Assembly: GCA_903911305.1 (NCBI GenBank) | Contig: CAIWDB010000357.1 | Coordinates: forward strand, 1 to 37,060 | Source: an uncultured Methylococcaceae bacterium | Lineage (GTDB): Bacteria; Pseudomonadota; Gammaproteobacteria; Methylococcales; Methylococcaceae | DNA: 37,060 nt | Direction: 5' to 3' | In this document: positions 1 through 8,460 of the stretch, piece after piece | How the letters are laid out: the number at the start of each line of letters is the position of its first letter | How positions within the stretch are numbered: position 1 is the first letter of the stretch | Notes under the pieces: model-generated | Seen by the model: the letters and a program-made list of their open reading frames with translations, nothing else | Told to the model about the DNA's origin: nothing | Database searches by the model: none | Position numbers and translations under genes: made by a program

Positions 1-2
1 TC

Positions 3-65
3 CCCACTTTGCCAAAACGGGCAGGTGAACATGGACAGGTGCAGAAGCTGGCGAATATGGGTTAA
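3..65 (+). CDS. C-terminal tail of an unidentified protein (partial)
   Basis: An open frame enters from the window edge and reads 20 residues, ending ...VQKLANMG before a TAA. The composition looks like coding sequence, and the stop lies 65 bases before the start of the membrane protein gene downstream. The fragment is too short to assign to a family, and it could be a chance open frame. Confidence 0.3.
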   Translation, partial: PTLPKRAGEHGQVQKLANMG

Positions 66-130
66 TTTACCATGCCGCTTTGTTGTAATATGACAGTCCG
101 AGCATAAAAAAATAACATTTGGAGGCAATG

Positions 131-1216
131 ATGCAAACAGTCCGTGAATGGGCGAGCGATTGGTTCAGGCGGGTTTTGCCCAATGGCCAAGCTGTATCCT
201 TCGCCATCATGCTGATTGTAGGCTTTGTCACCGTTGTCAGTCTCGGACGTATTTTGATGCCCGTGTTTGCCGCCGGGGTCATCGCTTATCTGCTTGAAGG
301 CTTTGTCGATTTGGGGGAAAGGCAAAGATTGCCTAGGCTCATCTCGGTCATTATTGTGTTCACTTTGTTCATGGCATTTTTGGTTTTCGACTTTGTTGCC
401 CTTCTGCCCTTGCTGTACCAACAGAGTGCGCAATTGATCCAACAGTTGCCAACCTGGGTGAACAAGGCCCAAGTGTTGGTCATGCAATTGCCGGAGCGCT
501 ATCCGATGCTAATCAATGAGGCGCAGATTTACGAGATCGTCGCTGTCGTCCGGCAAGAACTCCTCAATTATGGGCAATCCATGCTGACCTACTCGTATGC
601 CTCGCTGCTAAGCCTGATCAGCTTTATCGTCTATGCCATCCTAGTGCCATTGCTAGTCTTTTTCTTCCTCAAGGACAAAACCGTGATTATTGATTGGTTT
701 ACCCAGTTTTTACCGCGTGACCGTTATTTGACCACGCGGGTATGGCGCGAGGTGGACATGCAGATTGGGAATTACGTCCGTGGCAAATTTTTCGAGGTGG
801 CAATATTGCTAGTGGTAAGCTTTGCGACCTTCACCCTGATGGGATTGAATTACGCCCTATTGCTGGCTGTGTTGATGGGACTGTCGGTAATCATCCCGTA
901 TGTCGGTGCAACCTTAGTGACCTTTCCGGTGATGTTGGTGGCATTTTTTCAGTGGGGTGCCACCGATGATTTCTGGTATTTAATGTTGGCGTATGGAATT
1001 ATTCAAATGTTGGACGGTGTGGTGCTTGTGCCGCTGTTATTTTCCGAAGTGGTGAACCTTCACCCCGTCGCTATCATGGTGGCGATTCTATTTTTTGGCG
1101 GCATTTGGGGTTTTTGGGGCGTTTTTTTCGCCATTCCCTTGGCGACACTCGTGAAAGCCGTGCTGCGGGCGTGGCCTAGGCTAGGTGAAGCCCCACAAAA
1201 TCAATCCATCGCTTGA
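131..1216 (+). CDS. PerM / AI-2E transporter family membrane protein
   Basis: A polytopic inner-membrane protein of the PerM/YdiK/TqsA (AI-2E transporter) family, about 361 residues and close to the usual 350-370. Hydrophobic segments occur near residues 20-55, 75-100, 150-180 and in several helices from 210 to 350. A typical polar stretch, LLVFFFLKDKTVI, sits in the middle, and the C-terminal part is rich in Gly and Phe (FFGGIWGFWGVFFAIP). GGAGG at 121-125 lies five bases before the ATG at 131, which is better placed than the ATG at 128 or the TTG at 119. Family members export small molecules or act as ion antiporters. The substrate cannot be read from sequence, so no symbol is given. Confidence 0.88.
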   Translation: MQTVREWASDWFRRVLPNGQAVSFAIMLIVGFVTVVSLGRILMPVFAAGVIAYLLEGFVDLGERQRLPRLISVIIVFTLFMAFLVFDFVALLPLLYQQSAQLIQQLPTWVNKAQVLVMQLPERYPMLINEAQIYEIVAVVRQELLNYGQSMLTYSYASLLSLISFIVYAILVPLLVFFFLKDKTVIIDWFTQFLPRDRYLTTRVWREVDMQIGNYVRGKFFEVAILLVVSFATFTLMGLNYALLLAVLMGLSVIIPYVGATLVTFPVMLVAFFQWGATDDFWYLMLAYGIIQMLDGVVLVPLLFSEVVNLHPVAIMVAILFFGGIWGFWGVFFAIPLATLVKAVLRAWPRLGEAPQNQSIA

Positions 1217-1340
1217 AAATAGTTAGAATATGTTAATTTTACCCCTATCTTTGGCCTTGTCATTTATCCTAGAATGGATTAAGTACTGAGTTGGTGGCAA
1301 TGCTTTTCAAGATGGAAACTCGATCATAAGGTAATATTCA

Positions 1341-2567
1341 ATGAACTATCAAATGAATTATCTCCCCGGTGCAACCATCCTAATGGAAGGAGAAACGGGA
1401 GATTGTGCCTTTATTATCGACAAGGGAGTGGTGGAGGTTTCCGTACAACGCGAGGACGAAAAAATTGTACTGGCGATCCTGAAGGATGGGGATATTTTTG
1501 GTGAAATGGCACTGGTCAGCGGGGATGTCAGGTCGGCAAGCGTTCATGCGCTTACCCCTACCACAGTCAGTGTGATCTGCCGCCCTTATTTCCAAGAAAA
1601 ACTGGCGCAAACTGATCCCATCATTGCGATGTTGATGAGATTGTTACTCGCACGATTTCATGAGGCTCGCAGCAAACTATTATCCATGCCCAAGACATGC
1701 TTGATTAATATCGATGGAAAAAACCAAGAAGGCAACCCGGTCACTGAAAAGGAGGCGCAACGGGAGGTTTTGGTGCGGTTCAAATTCATCAATGACCTTC
1801 AGTCTGCCTTGGCTAAGCATCAGTTTTTGCTTCATTATCAGCCGATTTATGTATTAGCCAATGGCAAATTGGCTGGTTTTGAAGCCTTGATCCGTTGGCA
1901 ACATTCTGAAAAAGGCATGATTACGCCTAACCATTTTATTAATATTGCAGAGGACACCAAGGAAATCATTCCCATCGGGTATTGGGTATTTGAAACGGCT
2001 TGTCGAAACCTAAAATTAATGCGTGACACATTGGGCATAGACCAACACTCCGCTGAACCTTGGATGAGCGTGAATGTTTCCCCTACTCAAATCAAAGACA
2101 CCGCTCTGCTTGAACGATTTGGTCAAATCCTTGACATGACAGGGATTGACCCGCATGTGATTAAAATCGAATTGACTGAAAGCGTATTAGTTGAAAATCC
2201 ACAACTGGCATTGACCTTCATTCGCGAAGTCAAGCAATTGGGTATGAAAGTGGCTGTTGATGATTTTGGAACGGGTTATTCGAGCCTCAGCTACCTGCAT
2301 CTGTTCCCCATTGACATACTTAAAATTGACCGCACTTTTGTGGCAAATATGTTCAGCGATTTCCGATGCAGGGAAATCATCAATGCCATTGTTGCCCTAT
2401 CGAAAAGCCTAAATATCGAGATCGTCGCCGAAGGGGTCGAAACCAAGGAATTAGAGGCGGTTTTGCACGAACTAAACTGTCGATATGCGCAGGGCTTCCT
2501 ATATTCCAGACCTGTTGCCATTGATAAAGCAATGGCGCTTTTAGAGAACCGCCTGAGTGAATATTAA
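1341..2567 (+). CDS. Cyclic-nucleotide-binding domain / EAL phosphodiesterase fusion
   Basis: A 408-residue cytoplasmic two-domain regulator. Residues about 5-115 form a CRP-like cyclic-nucleotide-binding fold, with GDIFGEMALVSGDVRSASV as the phosphate-binding cassette. Residues about 155-400 form an EAL domain, which hydrolyses c-di-GMP. The EAL motif is present as FEALIRW, followed by VNVSPTQ, DDFGTGYSSLSYL, LKIDRTFV, EIVAEGVET and QGFLYSRP, so the metal- and substrate-binding residues look intact. There is no GGDEF domain, so the protein should only degrade c-di-GMP. AAGGT lies eight bases before the ATG. It is flanked by unrelated genes and appears monocistronic. Which nucleotide, if any, the N-terminal domain binds is unknown. 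Confidence 0.9.
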   Translation: MNYQMNYLPGATILMEGETGDCAFIIDKGVVEVSVQREDEKIVLAILKDGDIFGEMALVSGDVRSASVHALTPTTVSVICRPYFQEKLAQTDPIIAMLMRLLLARFHEARSKLLSMPKTCLINIDGKNQEGNPVTEKEAQREVLVRFKFINDLQSALAKHQFLLHYQPIYVLANGKLAGFEALIRWQHSEKGMITPNHFINIAEDTKEIIPIGYWVFETACRNLKLMRDTLGIDQHSAEPWMSVNVSPTQIKDTALLERFGQILDMTGIDPHVIKIELTESVLVENPQLALTFIREVKQLGMKVAVDDFGTGYSSLSYLHLFPIDILKIDRTFVANMFSDFRCREIINAIVALSKSLNIEIVAEGVETKELEAVLHELNCRYAQGFLYSRPVAIDKAMALLENRLSEY

Positions 2568-2665
2568 CTGATCTTACGCGGCTATCTAGGCTTTGACGCT
2601 CCCTTCAGGTTGGAGATTAAGCATTGCTTGCATCCGTGGGTGACATTAGATGTCAAGCTGGCTAA

Positions 2666-3667
2666 TCAACTCCTCGAAACCGGGAATGCCAACACCTGTT
2701 CGATGTGGCTGCAACCCGTCATCAACATCAGTAGCCGATCCAAACCGATTGCCATACCGGAACAGTCAGGCAGGCCCTTAGCCAAAGCGCCAAGCAATCG
2801 TTGGTCTTTAGGCGGTAATGGCAACCCCAATTGGCGGCGAACTACCAAATCGCCATCAAATCGCATGTCCTGTTCGACAGGGTCGGCCAACTCATGGAAT
2901 CCATTGCCCAATTCCAAACCATCTAAGAATATTTCGACTCGTTCCACCACCGCCTCGCCCCCTGGCTTTTTGCGCGCCAAGGAGGGCAGGCAAGCGGGGT
3001 AGTCATAAACGAAATATACTCGGCCCAGTTCCAATTGAGGTTGGACAATATGGCTGAACAACAAATCGAGCCAAATCATCCTATCCTCACCACAGATTGC
3101 GGTAGCCTCTGACAAATCACACCGTCTTGCACATTCTGCAAACTCGCTCCAATCTGCATGAATAGGATCGACTCCGACCCATTGCTCAAACAGTTTTCGG
3201 TAAGGAACTCGCTTAGACGAGCCAAGATCGCGCTTTCCGTCAAACAAAACGACGAATAAGGCTTCAATTTCGTCCATAAGCTGATCCAGCCCAAACCCTA
3301 TCCTGTACCACTCTAGCAAGGTAAACTCTGGATTGTGGTGGCGACCAGACTCTTCGTTGCGGAATGCCTTGCATATCTGATAGATGGAGCCTGAACCCGA
3401 TGCCAGAAGGCGTTTCATGGCAAATTCCGGGGAGGTTTGCAGATAATAATCGACTCCCACGGTTTGCCCCGGCCGCCGATACTGGGAGACAAAGGGATAT
3501 AGATGGGGATCGGTTCCCGCTGACTGGCCCAGCAGAGGGGTTTCGACTTCCAATACGCCGCGTTCATCAAAGAAGCGGCGTATCCGTTTGAGAGTCAACG
3601 CCCTAGCGCGCAGGGCGGTTTGATCGCAGCTTGGTCGCCAACTGGCTTCTGGGCTACTCTTTGACAC
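2666..3667 (-). CDS. epmA: EF-P--(R)-beta-lysine ligase EpmA (PoxA/GenX)
   Basis: A class II lysyl-tRNA-synthetase-like enzyme without an anticodon-binding domain; it attaches (R)-beta-lysine to Lys34 of EF-P. At 333 residues it matches the family (about 325). Motifs follow the expected order: [19 protein letters not shown], the class II motif 2 region [20 protein letters not shown], and the motif 3 region [18 protein letters not shown] near the C-terminus. The gene overlaps the 3' end of efp by 14 bases, so enzyme and substrate are translationally coupled. It lies opposite epmB, which makes the beta-lysine. The C-terminus (AFPVSRS) is normal, and nothing appears missing. Confidence 0.96.
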   Translation of the reverse strand: MSKSSPEASWRPSCDQTALRARALTLKRIRRFFDERGVLEVETPLLGQSAGTDPHLYPFVSQYRRPGQTVGVDYYLQTSPEFAMKRLLASGSGSIYQICKAFRNEESGRHHNPEFTLLEWYRIGFGLDQLMDEIEALFVVLFDGKRDLGSSKRVPYRKLFEQWVGVDPIHADWSEFAECARRCDLSEATAICGEDRMIWLDLLFSHIVQPQLELGRVYFVYDYPACLPSLARKKPGGEAVVERVEIFLDGLELGNGFHELADPVEQDMRFDGDLVVRRQLGLPLPPKDQRLLGALAKGLPDCSGMAIGLDRLLMLMTGCSHIEQVLAFPVSRS

Positions 3668-4223
3668 GCGAAATGTATTCGCCTGTGCGGGTGTCGACCT
3701 TGATCAATTCATCCGTCTGCACAAACAAGGGTACACGCACAACAGCACCCGTTTCCAAGGTGGCCGGCTTGCCGCCACCGCCCGATGTGTCACCGCGAAC
3801 GCCCGGGTCAGTTTCCACTATTTTTAACACGACAGAATTGGGCGGGGTGACTGACAAGGGCGAACCATTGTACAAGGTGATTATGCAGACATCCTGTTCC
3901 TTCAGCCATTTTTTTGCGTCGCCAACGACGTTGATGTCTGCGGTATACTGTTCAAAAGATTCGGGCTGCATGAAATGCCACTCGACTCCGTCGTTATACA
4001 GGTATTGCATATCCATATCGGCAACGTCGGCGGGTTCCAATGTTTCGTTTTGCTTAAAGGTACGCTCGATAACCCGCCCGGTTTTCAAGTTGCGAAGTTT
4101 GACACGGTTGAATGCCTGCCCCTTGCCTGGCTTGACAAACTCGTTTTCAATCATGACGGCAGGGTCGCCGTCTAGCATGACCTTCAACCCGTTTTTGAAA
4201 TCGCTGGTGCTAAAATCTGCCAT
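3654..4223 (-). CDS. efp: Elongation factor P
   Basis: A 189-residue translation factor that relieves ribosome stalling at polyproline stretches. It has the KOW-like N-terminal domain and two OB folds of normal length. The modified lysine is Lys34 in [14 protein letters not shown], which is the context recognised by EpmA rather than the arginine used by the EarP system. The C-terminal signature runs [21 protein letters not shown] good ribosome site (AGAGGAT on the minus strand) precedes the ATG. The gene is divergent from epmB and upstream of epmA, so the whole modification pathway sits within 2.7 kb. Confidence 0.97.
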   Translation of the reverse strand: MADFSTSDFKNGLKVMLDGDPAVMIENEFVKPGKGQAFNRVKLRNLKTGRVIERTFKQNETLEPADVADMDMQYLYNDGVEWHFMQPESFEQYTADINVVGDAKKWLKEQDVCIITLYNGSPLSVTPPNSVVLKIVETDPGVRGDTSGGGGKPATLETGAVVRVPLFVQTDELIKVDTRTGEYISRVKE

Positions 4224-4275
4224 TCTATCCTCTTAGTATAAATTTTAAGAAATCAAAAAAATGCCGGTCATTATA
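4224..4275. promoter_or_regulatory. Short divergent efp/epmB control region
   Basis: Only 37 bases separate the efp ATG from the first epmB start, or 52 from the second possible start. The stretch is very AT-rich and contains TATACT on the efp strand, a possible -10. The efp Shine-Dalgarno sequence is clear. No Shine-Dalgarno is visible for epmB, whose promoter may lie inside efp or whose transcript may be nearly leaderless. Confidence 0.35.
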
Positions 4276-5328
4276 ATGGAGACCCCTGTTAATACCAATG
4301 TTAAGCTTCATAAATTGCCCGAAACCGATTCGCAGTCCTGTTGGAAAGCCGAGATGGCAGAGTCGTTTACCCGTGTCGAGGACTTGCTGGACTACCTTGA
4401 GTTGCCCACTGACTCACTAGCCAATTACTATGAACCGGCAAGGCGGTTCCCTTTTCGCGTAACCCGCGCCTACGCCAGTCGGATGAAAAAGGGCGAACTG
4501 AATGATCCGTTACTGCTACAAGCCCTGCCGACAATCGATGAACTATTCGATAGGCTTGGTTATACTGCCGACCCGGTGGGTGATTTACAGGCGATTGCTT
4601 TGCCTGGACTCTTGCATAAGTATCATGGACGGGTCTTGCTGATTGTCACGGGTGCTTGCGCCATCAATTGCCGGTACTGTTTTCGGCGTGAATTCCCCTA
4701 TTCGGATGGTCAGTTGACTCATAGCCGTCAGGCAGAAGCGCTTGCCTATATCGCACAGGATGACAGTATTGCGGAAGTCATCCTCAGCGGTGGCGATCCG
4801 TTAATGCTAGACGACAATCGTTTAGCCTTGCTATACGATGGCATCGCCGACATCCCGCATGTGCGCCGGGTACGCATTCACACCCGACTCCCGGTTGTGC
4901 TACCCTCCAGAATCACTTCGGGATTGGTTAAGGCCGTCACCAGCACTAGGCTTAATACGGTTGTGACCATCCATGCCAACCATGCCAATGAGTTGGATGC
5001 TGAAGTGGGGCTAGCCTTGCAACGATTGCGTAATGTCGGGCTGACACTGCTTAACCAATCGGTTCTGCTAAAAGGGGTGAATGACACGGTGGAGGCATTG
5101 ACGACATTAAGCGAAATTTTATTTGAACAAGGTGTCTTGCCTTATTACCTACATTTGCTGGACAAGGCTAATGGAACAGGCCATTTCGATGTTAACAACC
5201 CAGCGGCAAGCGCCCTCCACGATGACTTACAACGGCTGCTCCCCGGTTATCTGGTCCCTCGTTTGGTTCGGGAAACGGCAGGCGCACCCTACAAACTCAA
5301 TATATTAAAAGAGAAATACTTGCCATGA
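4261..5328 (+). CDS. epmB: EF-P-specific lysine 2,3-aminomutase EpmB
   Basis: A radical SAM and PLP enzyme that converts (S)-alpha-lysine to (R)-beta-lysine for EF-P modification. The radical SAM motif CAINCRYC (Cys133, Cys137 and Cys140 counted from this start) is intact, followed by RREFPY and the glycine-rich SGGDPLML. The PLP lysine region lies near the C-terminal GAPYKLNILKEKYL. Length is 355 residues, or 350 if the second ATG (4276) is used; the E. coli enzyme has 342. Neither start has a convincing ribosome site. Its position divergent from efp-epmA supports the EF-P-specific assignment over a catabolic lysine aminomutase. Confidence 0.94.
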   Translation: MPVIIMETPVNTNVKLHKLPETDSQSCWKAEMAESFTRVEDLLDYLELPTDSLANYYEPARRFPFRVTRAYASRMKKGELNDPLLLQALPTIDELFDRLGYTADPVGDLQAIALPGLLHKYHGRVLLIVTGACAINCRYCFRREFPYSDGQLTHSRQAEALAYIAQDDSIAEVILSGGDPLMLDDNRLALLYDGIADIPHVRRVRIHTRLPVVLPSRITSGLVKAVTSTRLNTVVTIHANHANELDAEVGLALQRLRNVGLTLLNQSVLLKGVNDTVEALTTLSEILFEQGVLPYYLHLLDKANGTGHFDVNNPAASALHDDLQRLLPGYLVPRLVRETAGAPYKLNILKEKYLP

Positions 5329-5378
5329 GGTTAATTATGCGGCAAACTTTAGAAAGTTAGGGTTGGAGTGTATGCAAC

Positions 5379-6791
5379 ATGAGCAAACGCATGAAAAAAA
5401 ATGAACCCGCAAATTTCAAGCGGAATAAAAATAGCCTTGCCAGATTAGTAAGAAGCCTAAGTACTCTTACCATTCCCGCGATTTTAGTCGCTTGCGCACC
5501 GGCGCCTCACATTGGCTCCGGGTCTAGCCAAGCTTCCGGCAAGACCATACTCTATGTAGGCTCTGGTAACAAACCGTCAGATGCGGCAGAAAACACTGGT
5601 GCAGAAAGAAAAGATAGCCCATCCTCCACCCAACAAAGTCTCAGCCAGCCCGAACAATTCGGACCTCCCGCGCCAAGTTCCTTGGACTTGACTAAAGCCG
5701 CCTCTAAATTCCGCAATTCCCATGGCTCATCTTGGCTGGCCAAAGTGCAAAATTCCTCTTTCGCCAAGCTCCAAGCGTCTCAGGCTGCACTCCTTAGCCG
5801 CCCATCGCCGGTTGCGGCAAAAATCTCAAAAGACGGCATTTGGGATCGTGTGCGTCGGCGTTTGATGCTAACGGGCTACGAGCATGAAAACATCCAAGCG
5901 GAAGTCGATAAAATCAAACGCTCCCCAGGAAGCCTGAACAATTTGTCGAAACGGGCAGAACCGTTTATGTTTTATGTGGTGGATGAAATTGACCGGCGTG
6001 GCTTGCCTATGGACCTTGCCATGGTGCCTATGGTGGAAAGCGGCTTCGAACCCACGGCAGTGTCCCCCAAACAAGCCGCGGGCATATGGCAATTCATTCC
6101 GGGTACGGCAACCAACAACGGATTGCGATTGGTTGAAGGCTATGACGGGCGCTATGACCTGTATGCCGCAACCAAAGCCGCTTTGAAATACCTATCCCAT
6201 CTGCAAGCTTTGTTTGGGGGCGATTGGCTATTGGCGTTGGCTGCTTACAATGCGGGCGAGGGGGCCGTGCAAAGGGCGATCCAAGCCAACCAAAAAGCGG
6301 GGCTTGGAACCACTTTCTGGGACTTGAATCTGCCAGCCGAAACCAAGGCTTATGTGCCGAAGATATTGGCTTTCTCCCGCGTGATTGCCGATCCAGCTTC
6401 TCATGGCGTGTCTTTGCACAAAATCAGCCCATTCCCGTACTTGGCCAGGGTCGAGGTGCAAGGTGCCACGGTGACAATGGCAGAAACTGTGGCCGGCATG
6501 GGCATGAGTTGGGAAGAGTTTAACAGCACGAACCCGGCGTTCAAACCGGATGTGGTGCCGGCCGCCACCTTCAACTTACTATTACCTTTGGATAAAGCTC
6601 AACTGTTAGTGGCGAACTTACAAGGCACCAAATTGGTCGCAGCCAGGAAGTACGTCGTCAAGAAGGGCGAAACGCTGACCGTGATCGCCAAACAACAAGG
6701 AGTCCCCACTTTGAAACTAGCGGAGTGGAACGGATTGCAAACTAACAGCCGAGTCAAACCGGGGCAAGAGTTGATTATTTACCCGGTCTGA
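5379..6791 (+). CDS. mltD: MltD-like membrane-bound lytic murein transglycosylase (SLT + LysM)
   Basis: A 470-residue lipoprotein that cleaves glycan strands of peptidoglycan. The N-terminus is a long basic stretch followed by a hydrophobic segment ending at a lipobox (ILVAC, Cys39 from this start), so it should be anchored in the outer membrane. Residues about 50-150 form a Ser/Pro-rich linker. The SLT catalytic domain (about 185-330) has catalytic Glu220 in MVESGFEPTAVS, then AAGIWQFIPGTA and ALAAYNAGEGAV. A single LysM repeat lies at the C-terminus (YVVKKGETLTVIAKQQG...). E. coli MltD has two LysM repeats. A further in-frame ATG at 5391 is possible. It is followed by a strong terminator. 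Confidence 0.92.
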   Translation: MSKRMKKNEPANFKRNKNSLARLVRSLSTLTIPAILVACAPAPHIGSGSSQASGKTILYVGSGNKPSDAAENTGAERKDSPSSTQQSLSQPEQFGPPAPSSLDLTKAASKFRNSHGSSWLAKVQNSSFAKLQASQAALLSRPSPVAAKISKDGIWDRVRRRLMLTGYEHENIQAEVDKIKRSPGSLNNLSKRAEPFMFYVVDEIDRRGLPMDLAMVPMVESGFEPTAVSPKQAAGIWQFIPGTATNNGLRLVEGYDGRYDLYAATKAALKYLSHLQALFGGDWLLALAAYNAGEGAVQRAIQANQKAGLGTTFWDLNLPAETKAYVPKILAFSRVIADPASHGVSLHKISPFPYLARVEVQGATVTMAETVAGMGMSWEEFNSTNPAFKPDVVPAATFNLLLPLDKAQLLVANLQGTKLVAARKYVVKKGETLTVIAKQQGVPTLKLAEWNGLQTNSRVKPGQELIIYPV

Positions 6792-6814
6792 TCCAACAAA
6801 ACTTTATTTTTGAT

Positions 6815-6846
6815 AAAAAAAACCGCCAAATGGCGGTTTTTTTTCG
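6815..6846. terminator. Rho-independent terminator, probably bidirectional
   Basis: The stem CCGCCA/TGGCGG has a tight AA loop, a run of A on its left and nine T on its right. It sits 24 bases after the mltD stop and before the 3' end of the convergent DUF2058 gene. The remaining stretch to 7022 shows no gene or clear motif. Confidence 0.9.
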
Positions 6847-7022
6847 GTGAAATCACCATTCACTATCATCAGATTTTGATCCATATCAAAAACAGTGCAG
6901 GAACCAAGCACATCCAGCCCATTCACGATTGCTGCATGTGCATGGCTGCTGGCACGTAGAAGGCGATTTAGCTGGAATTGTTAGGCCAATTTGTATAGGG
7001 AAATCGGCTAAGCCGTTTACCC

Positions 7023-7577
7023 TCACCAGATTAAATCGTCCGGGATTTGGAATTTTGCGTAAGGATCGTCTGGGCTTGTTTCTGTTGCTGCTTGCCGTTT
7101 AGGTTCATTCTGAACGACCACGCAATCCGCCATGCGGGATTTTATCTTTTCGGCGGTTTCCGGCGGGACAAGCTCATAGCCTTTCTCCAATCGGACAATG
7201 GCCAATTGACCTGCCACTATGCGCTGCCTTACCGGTTCGGATACATACATGCGCTTGACTTTGCCTTGATCGACAAAGTTATAGGGCGTATCACCTTCCC
7301 CTTTTTCGTGCTTATGTTGCTCCACCAGTTGGCGGATTTGAGCCAGTAGCGCCTTTTTTTCAGCCTCCAACTGACGTTGCCGGTTTATCTGACGGTCACG
7401 CTCAATCTTTTCTTCCTTCGCCCGCTGTATGCGCAATGCTTCTGCGTCAGGCACTTCGGATTTTACCTGCCCATGCTGGCGTTTAGCTTCCTTCTGCTTT
7501 TCCTTGGTGGCTTGCTTGACCTGTTTCTCGTTGACAAGCCCGGCTTTTAGTAGTTGATCTCGTAATGCATTGCCCAT
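7023..7577 (-). CDS. DUF2058 (YaiL-type) nucleoprotein-like protein
   Basis: A 184-residue, highly charged protein of the DUF2058 family. It begins MGNALRDQLLKAGLVNEKQV, the typical family start, followed by a Lys/Glu/Gln-rich helical or coiled-coil stretch (about residues 20-95). A conserved C-terminal segment follows, with YNFVDQGKVKRMYVS and GQLAIVRLEKGYELVP. The open frame extends 33 residues further upstream, but that part looks non-coding, so the ATG at 7577 is preferred. Function is unknown. It is convergent with mltD and divergent from the YcgN-like gene. Confidence 0.85.
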   Translation of the reverse strand: MGNALRDQLLKAGLVNEKQVKQATKEKQKEAKRQHGQVKSEVPDAEALRIQRAKEEKIERDRQINRQRQLEAEKKALLAQIRQLVEQHKHEKGEGDTPYNFVDQGKVKRMYVSEPVRQRIVAGQLAIVRLEKGYELVPPETAEKIKSRMADCVVVQNEPKRQAATETSPDDPYAKFQIPDDLIW

Positions 7578-7745
7578 AATTCGTCTGGCCTCAGTGTCGT
7601 TGGTTTGGGTGGCGCAATCGCCTACCCTGCCTTGATGGCGAGGGATTATTCGTAAATGATGCATCAGGCCGTACAATATTCAAAGCCACATCGTTGGGAT
7701 AAATATCCAGCCTAATCCTGATTCTGTCAATGGCTTTGACTTCAA

Positions 7746-7757
7746 ACAATTAATTGT
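7746..7757. promoter_or_regulatory. 12-base perfect palindrome upstream of the YcgN-like gene
   Basis: ACAATTAATTGT is a perfect palindrome 16 bases before the ATG, in the 196-base divergent gap. It could be an operator. With AT-rich sequence and no second copy seen, chance is also possible. Confidence 0.2.
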
Positions 7758-7773
7758 ATCGGTTCGAAAACCT

Positions 7774-8208
7774 ATGTCGCAAAATAAATTTTGGCAAGAT
7801 AAATCTCTTACGCAGATGTCCACTGCCGAATGGGAGTCGCTTTGTGACGGTTGCGCACGTTGCTGCCTGCACAAGCTGGAAGATGAAGACACTGGTGAAA
7901 TTTTTTTTACCAAGATAGCTTGCCGATTGCTGGACATCTCTGCTTGCCGCTGCACTGATTACGCTGAAAGATGCGCAAAAGTGGAGGGATGCCTCGATTT
8001 AAGATCGGGCTTCACCCAGTTCCACTGGTTGCCTTCCACCTGCGCCTATCGATTATTGGCGGAAGGGAAAAACTTACCCGATTGGCACCCCCTTGTCTGC
8101 GGCAACCTCAACAGGGTTAAAGAAGTCGGGATCGCCATCAACAAGTTTGCCATTGCCGAGAACCCCTCCTTAGACCCAGTCGAACATGTGATCGAATGGC
8201 TAGTTTAA
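7774..8208 (+). CDS. YcgN / UPF0260 family cysteine-cluster protein
   Basis: A 144-residue protein of the YcgN/UPF0260 family (zinc/iron-chelating CxxCxxCC type), close to the usual 148. Near the start is CDGCARCCLHKLEDEDTG, then FTKIACRLLDISACRCTDY, a cysteine-rich middle (ERCAKVEGC) and STCAYRLL. In total there are 11 cysteines, as expected for a metal- or cluster-binding protein. The biochemical role is not established. It is transcribed toward rimP, but 250 bases of structured leader separate them. Confidence 0.9.
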   Translation: MSQNKFWQDKSLTQMSTAEWESLCDGCARCCLHKLEDEDTGEIFFTKIACRLLDISACRCTDYAERCAKVEGCLDLRSGFTQFHWLPSTCAYRLLAEGKNLPDWHPLVCGNLNRVKEVGIAINKFAIAENPSLDPVEHVIEWLV

Positions 8209-8371
8209 ATAGCGCCCCGCTGTTTATTTTGGAGCAATCACTTAGTCGCTTCCAGTTTTTCTTCGCTAGGGGTTTAATTTCTTCTCACTATTTGATAATA
8301 TGCTCATTAGAGTAATGGGGTAACCGCAAGGCGAATGGCACGTAAAGGCAATGTGCCCCATGATTGAAGCT

Positions 8372-8390
8372 GGCCCTTTTGGGCTTTTTT
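8372..8390 (+). terminator. First terminator-like hairpin of the rimP leader
   Basis: GCCC-TTTT-GGGC is followed by six T. It may end the ycgN-like transcript or attenuate the rimP operon. Confidence 0.55.
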
Positions 8391-8417
8391 CATTTTTAAC
8401 GGGATAACAACAACATT

Positions 8418-8437
8418 GGGCCTTGAGCCCTTTTTTT
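8418..8437 (+). terminator. Second terminator-like hairpin of the rimP leader
   Basis: GGGC-CTTGA-GCCC is followed by seven T and ends 24 bases before the rimP ATG. Because it lies in front of rimP rather than after a gene, it is best read as a premature terminator that must be passed for expression of rimP-nusA-infB. Confidence 0.6.
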
Positions 8438-8460
8438 GTGGCTGCAATTTAGGTGAAAAC

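Larger units (their letters stand above)
8315..8440 (+). ncRNA. Structured rimP leader with tandem hairpins (candidate attenuator)
   Basis: The 5' part can fold with ATGG (8315-8318) pairing to CCAT (8358-8361), enclosing the stem GGCAC (8337-8341)/GTGCC (8353-8357). Two U-tailed hairpins follow. The leader lies directly upstream of the rimP-nusA-infB operon, where gammaproteobacteria carry the known rimP-leader attenuator. I assign it by position and structure, not by a model search. No tRNA is visible here, unlike E. coli, which has metY upstream. Confidence 0.55.

Noticed and set aside
3631-4236. 201-codon open frame opposite efp
   Set aside because: A shadow of efp, whose full-length conserved product is on the other strand.
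8209-8460. Possible tRNA gene before rimP, as in E. coli
   Set aside because: No cloverleaf, T-loop GTTCGA-type motif or CCA end is visible; the stems fit a leader instead.
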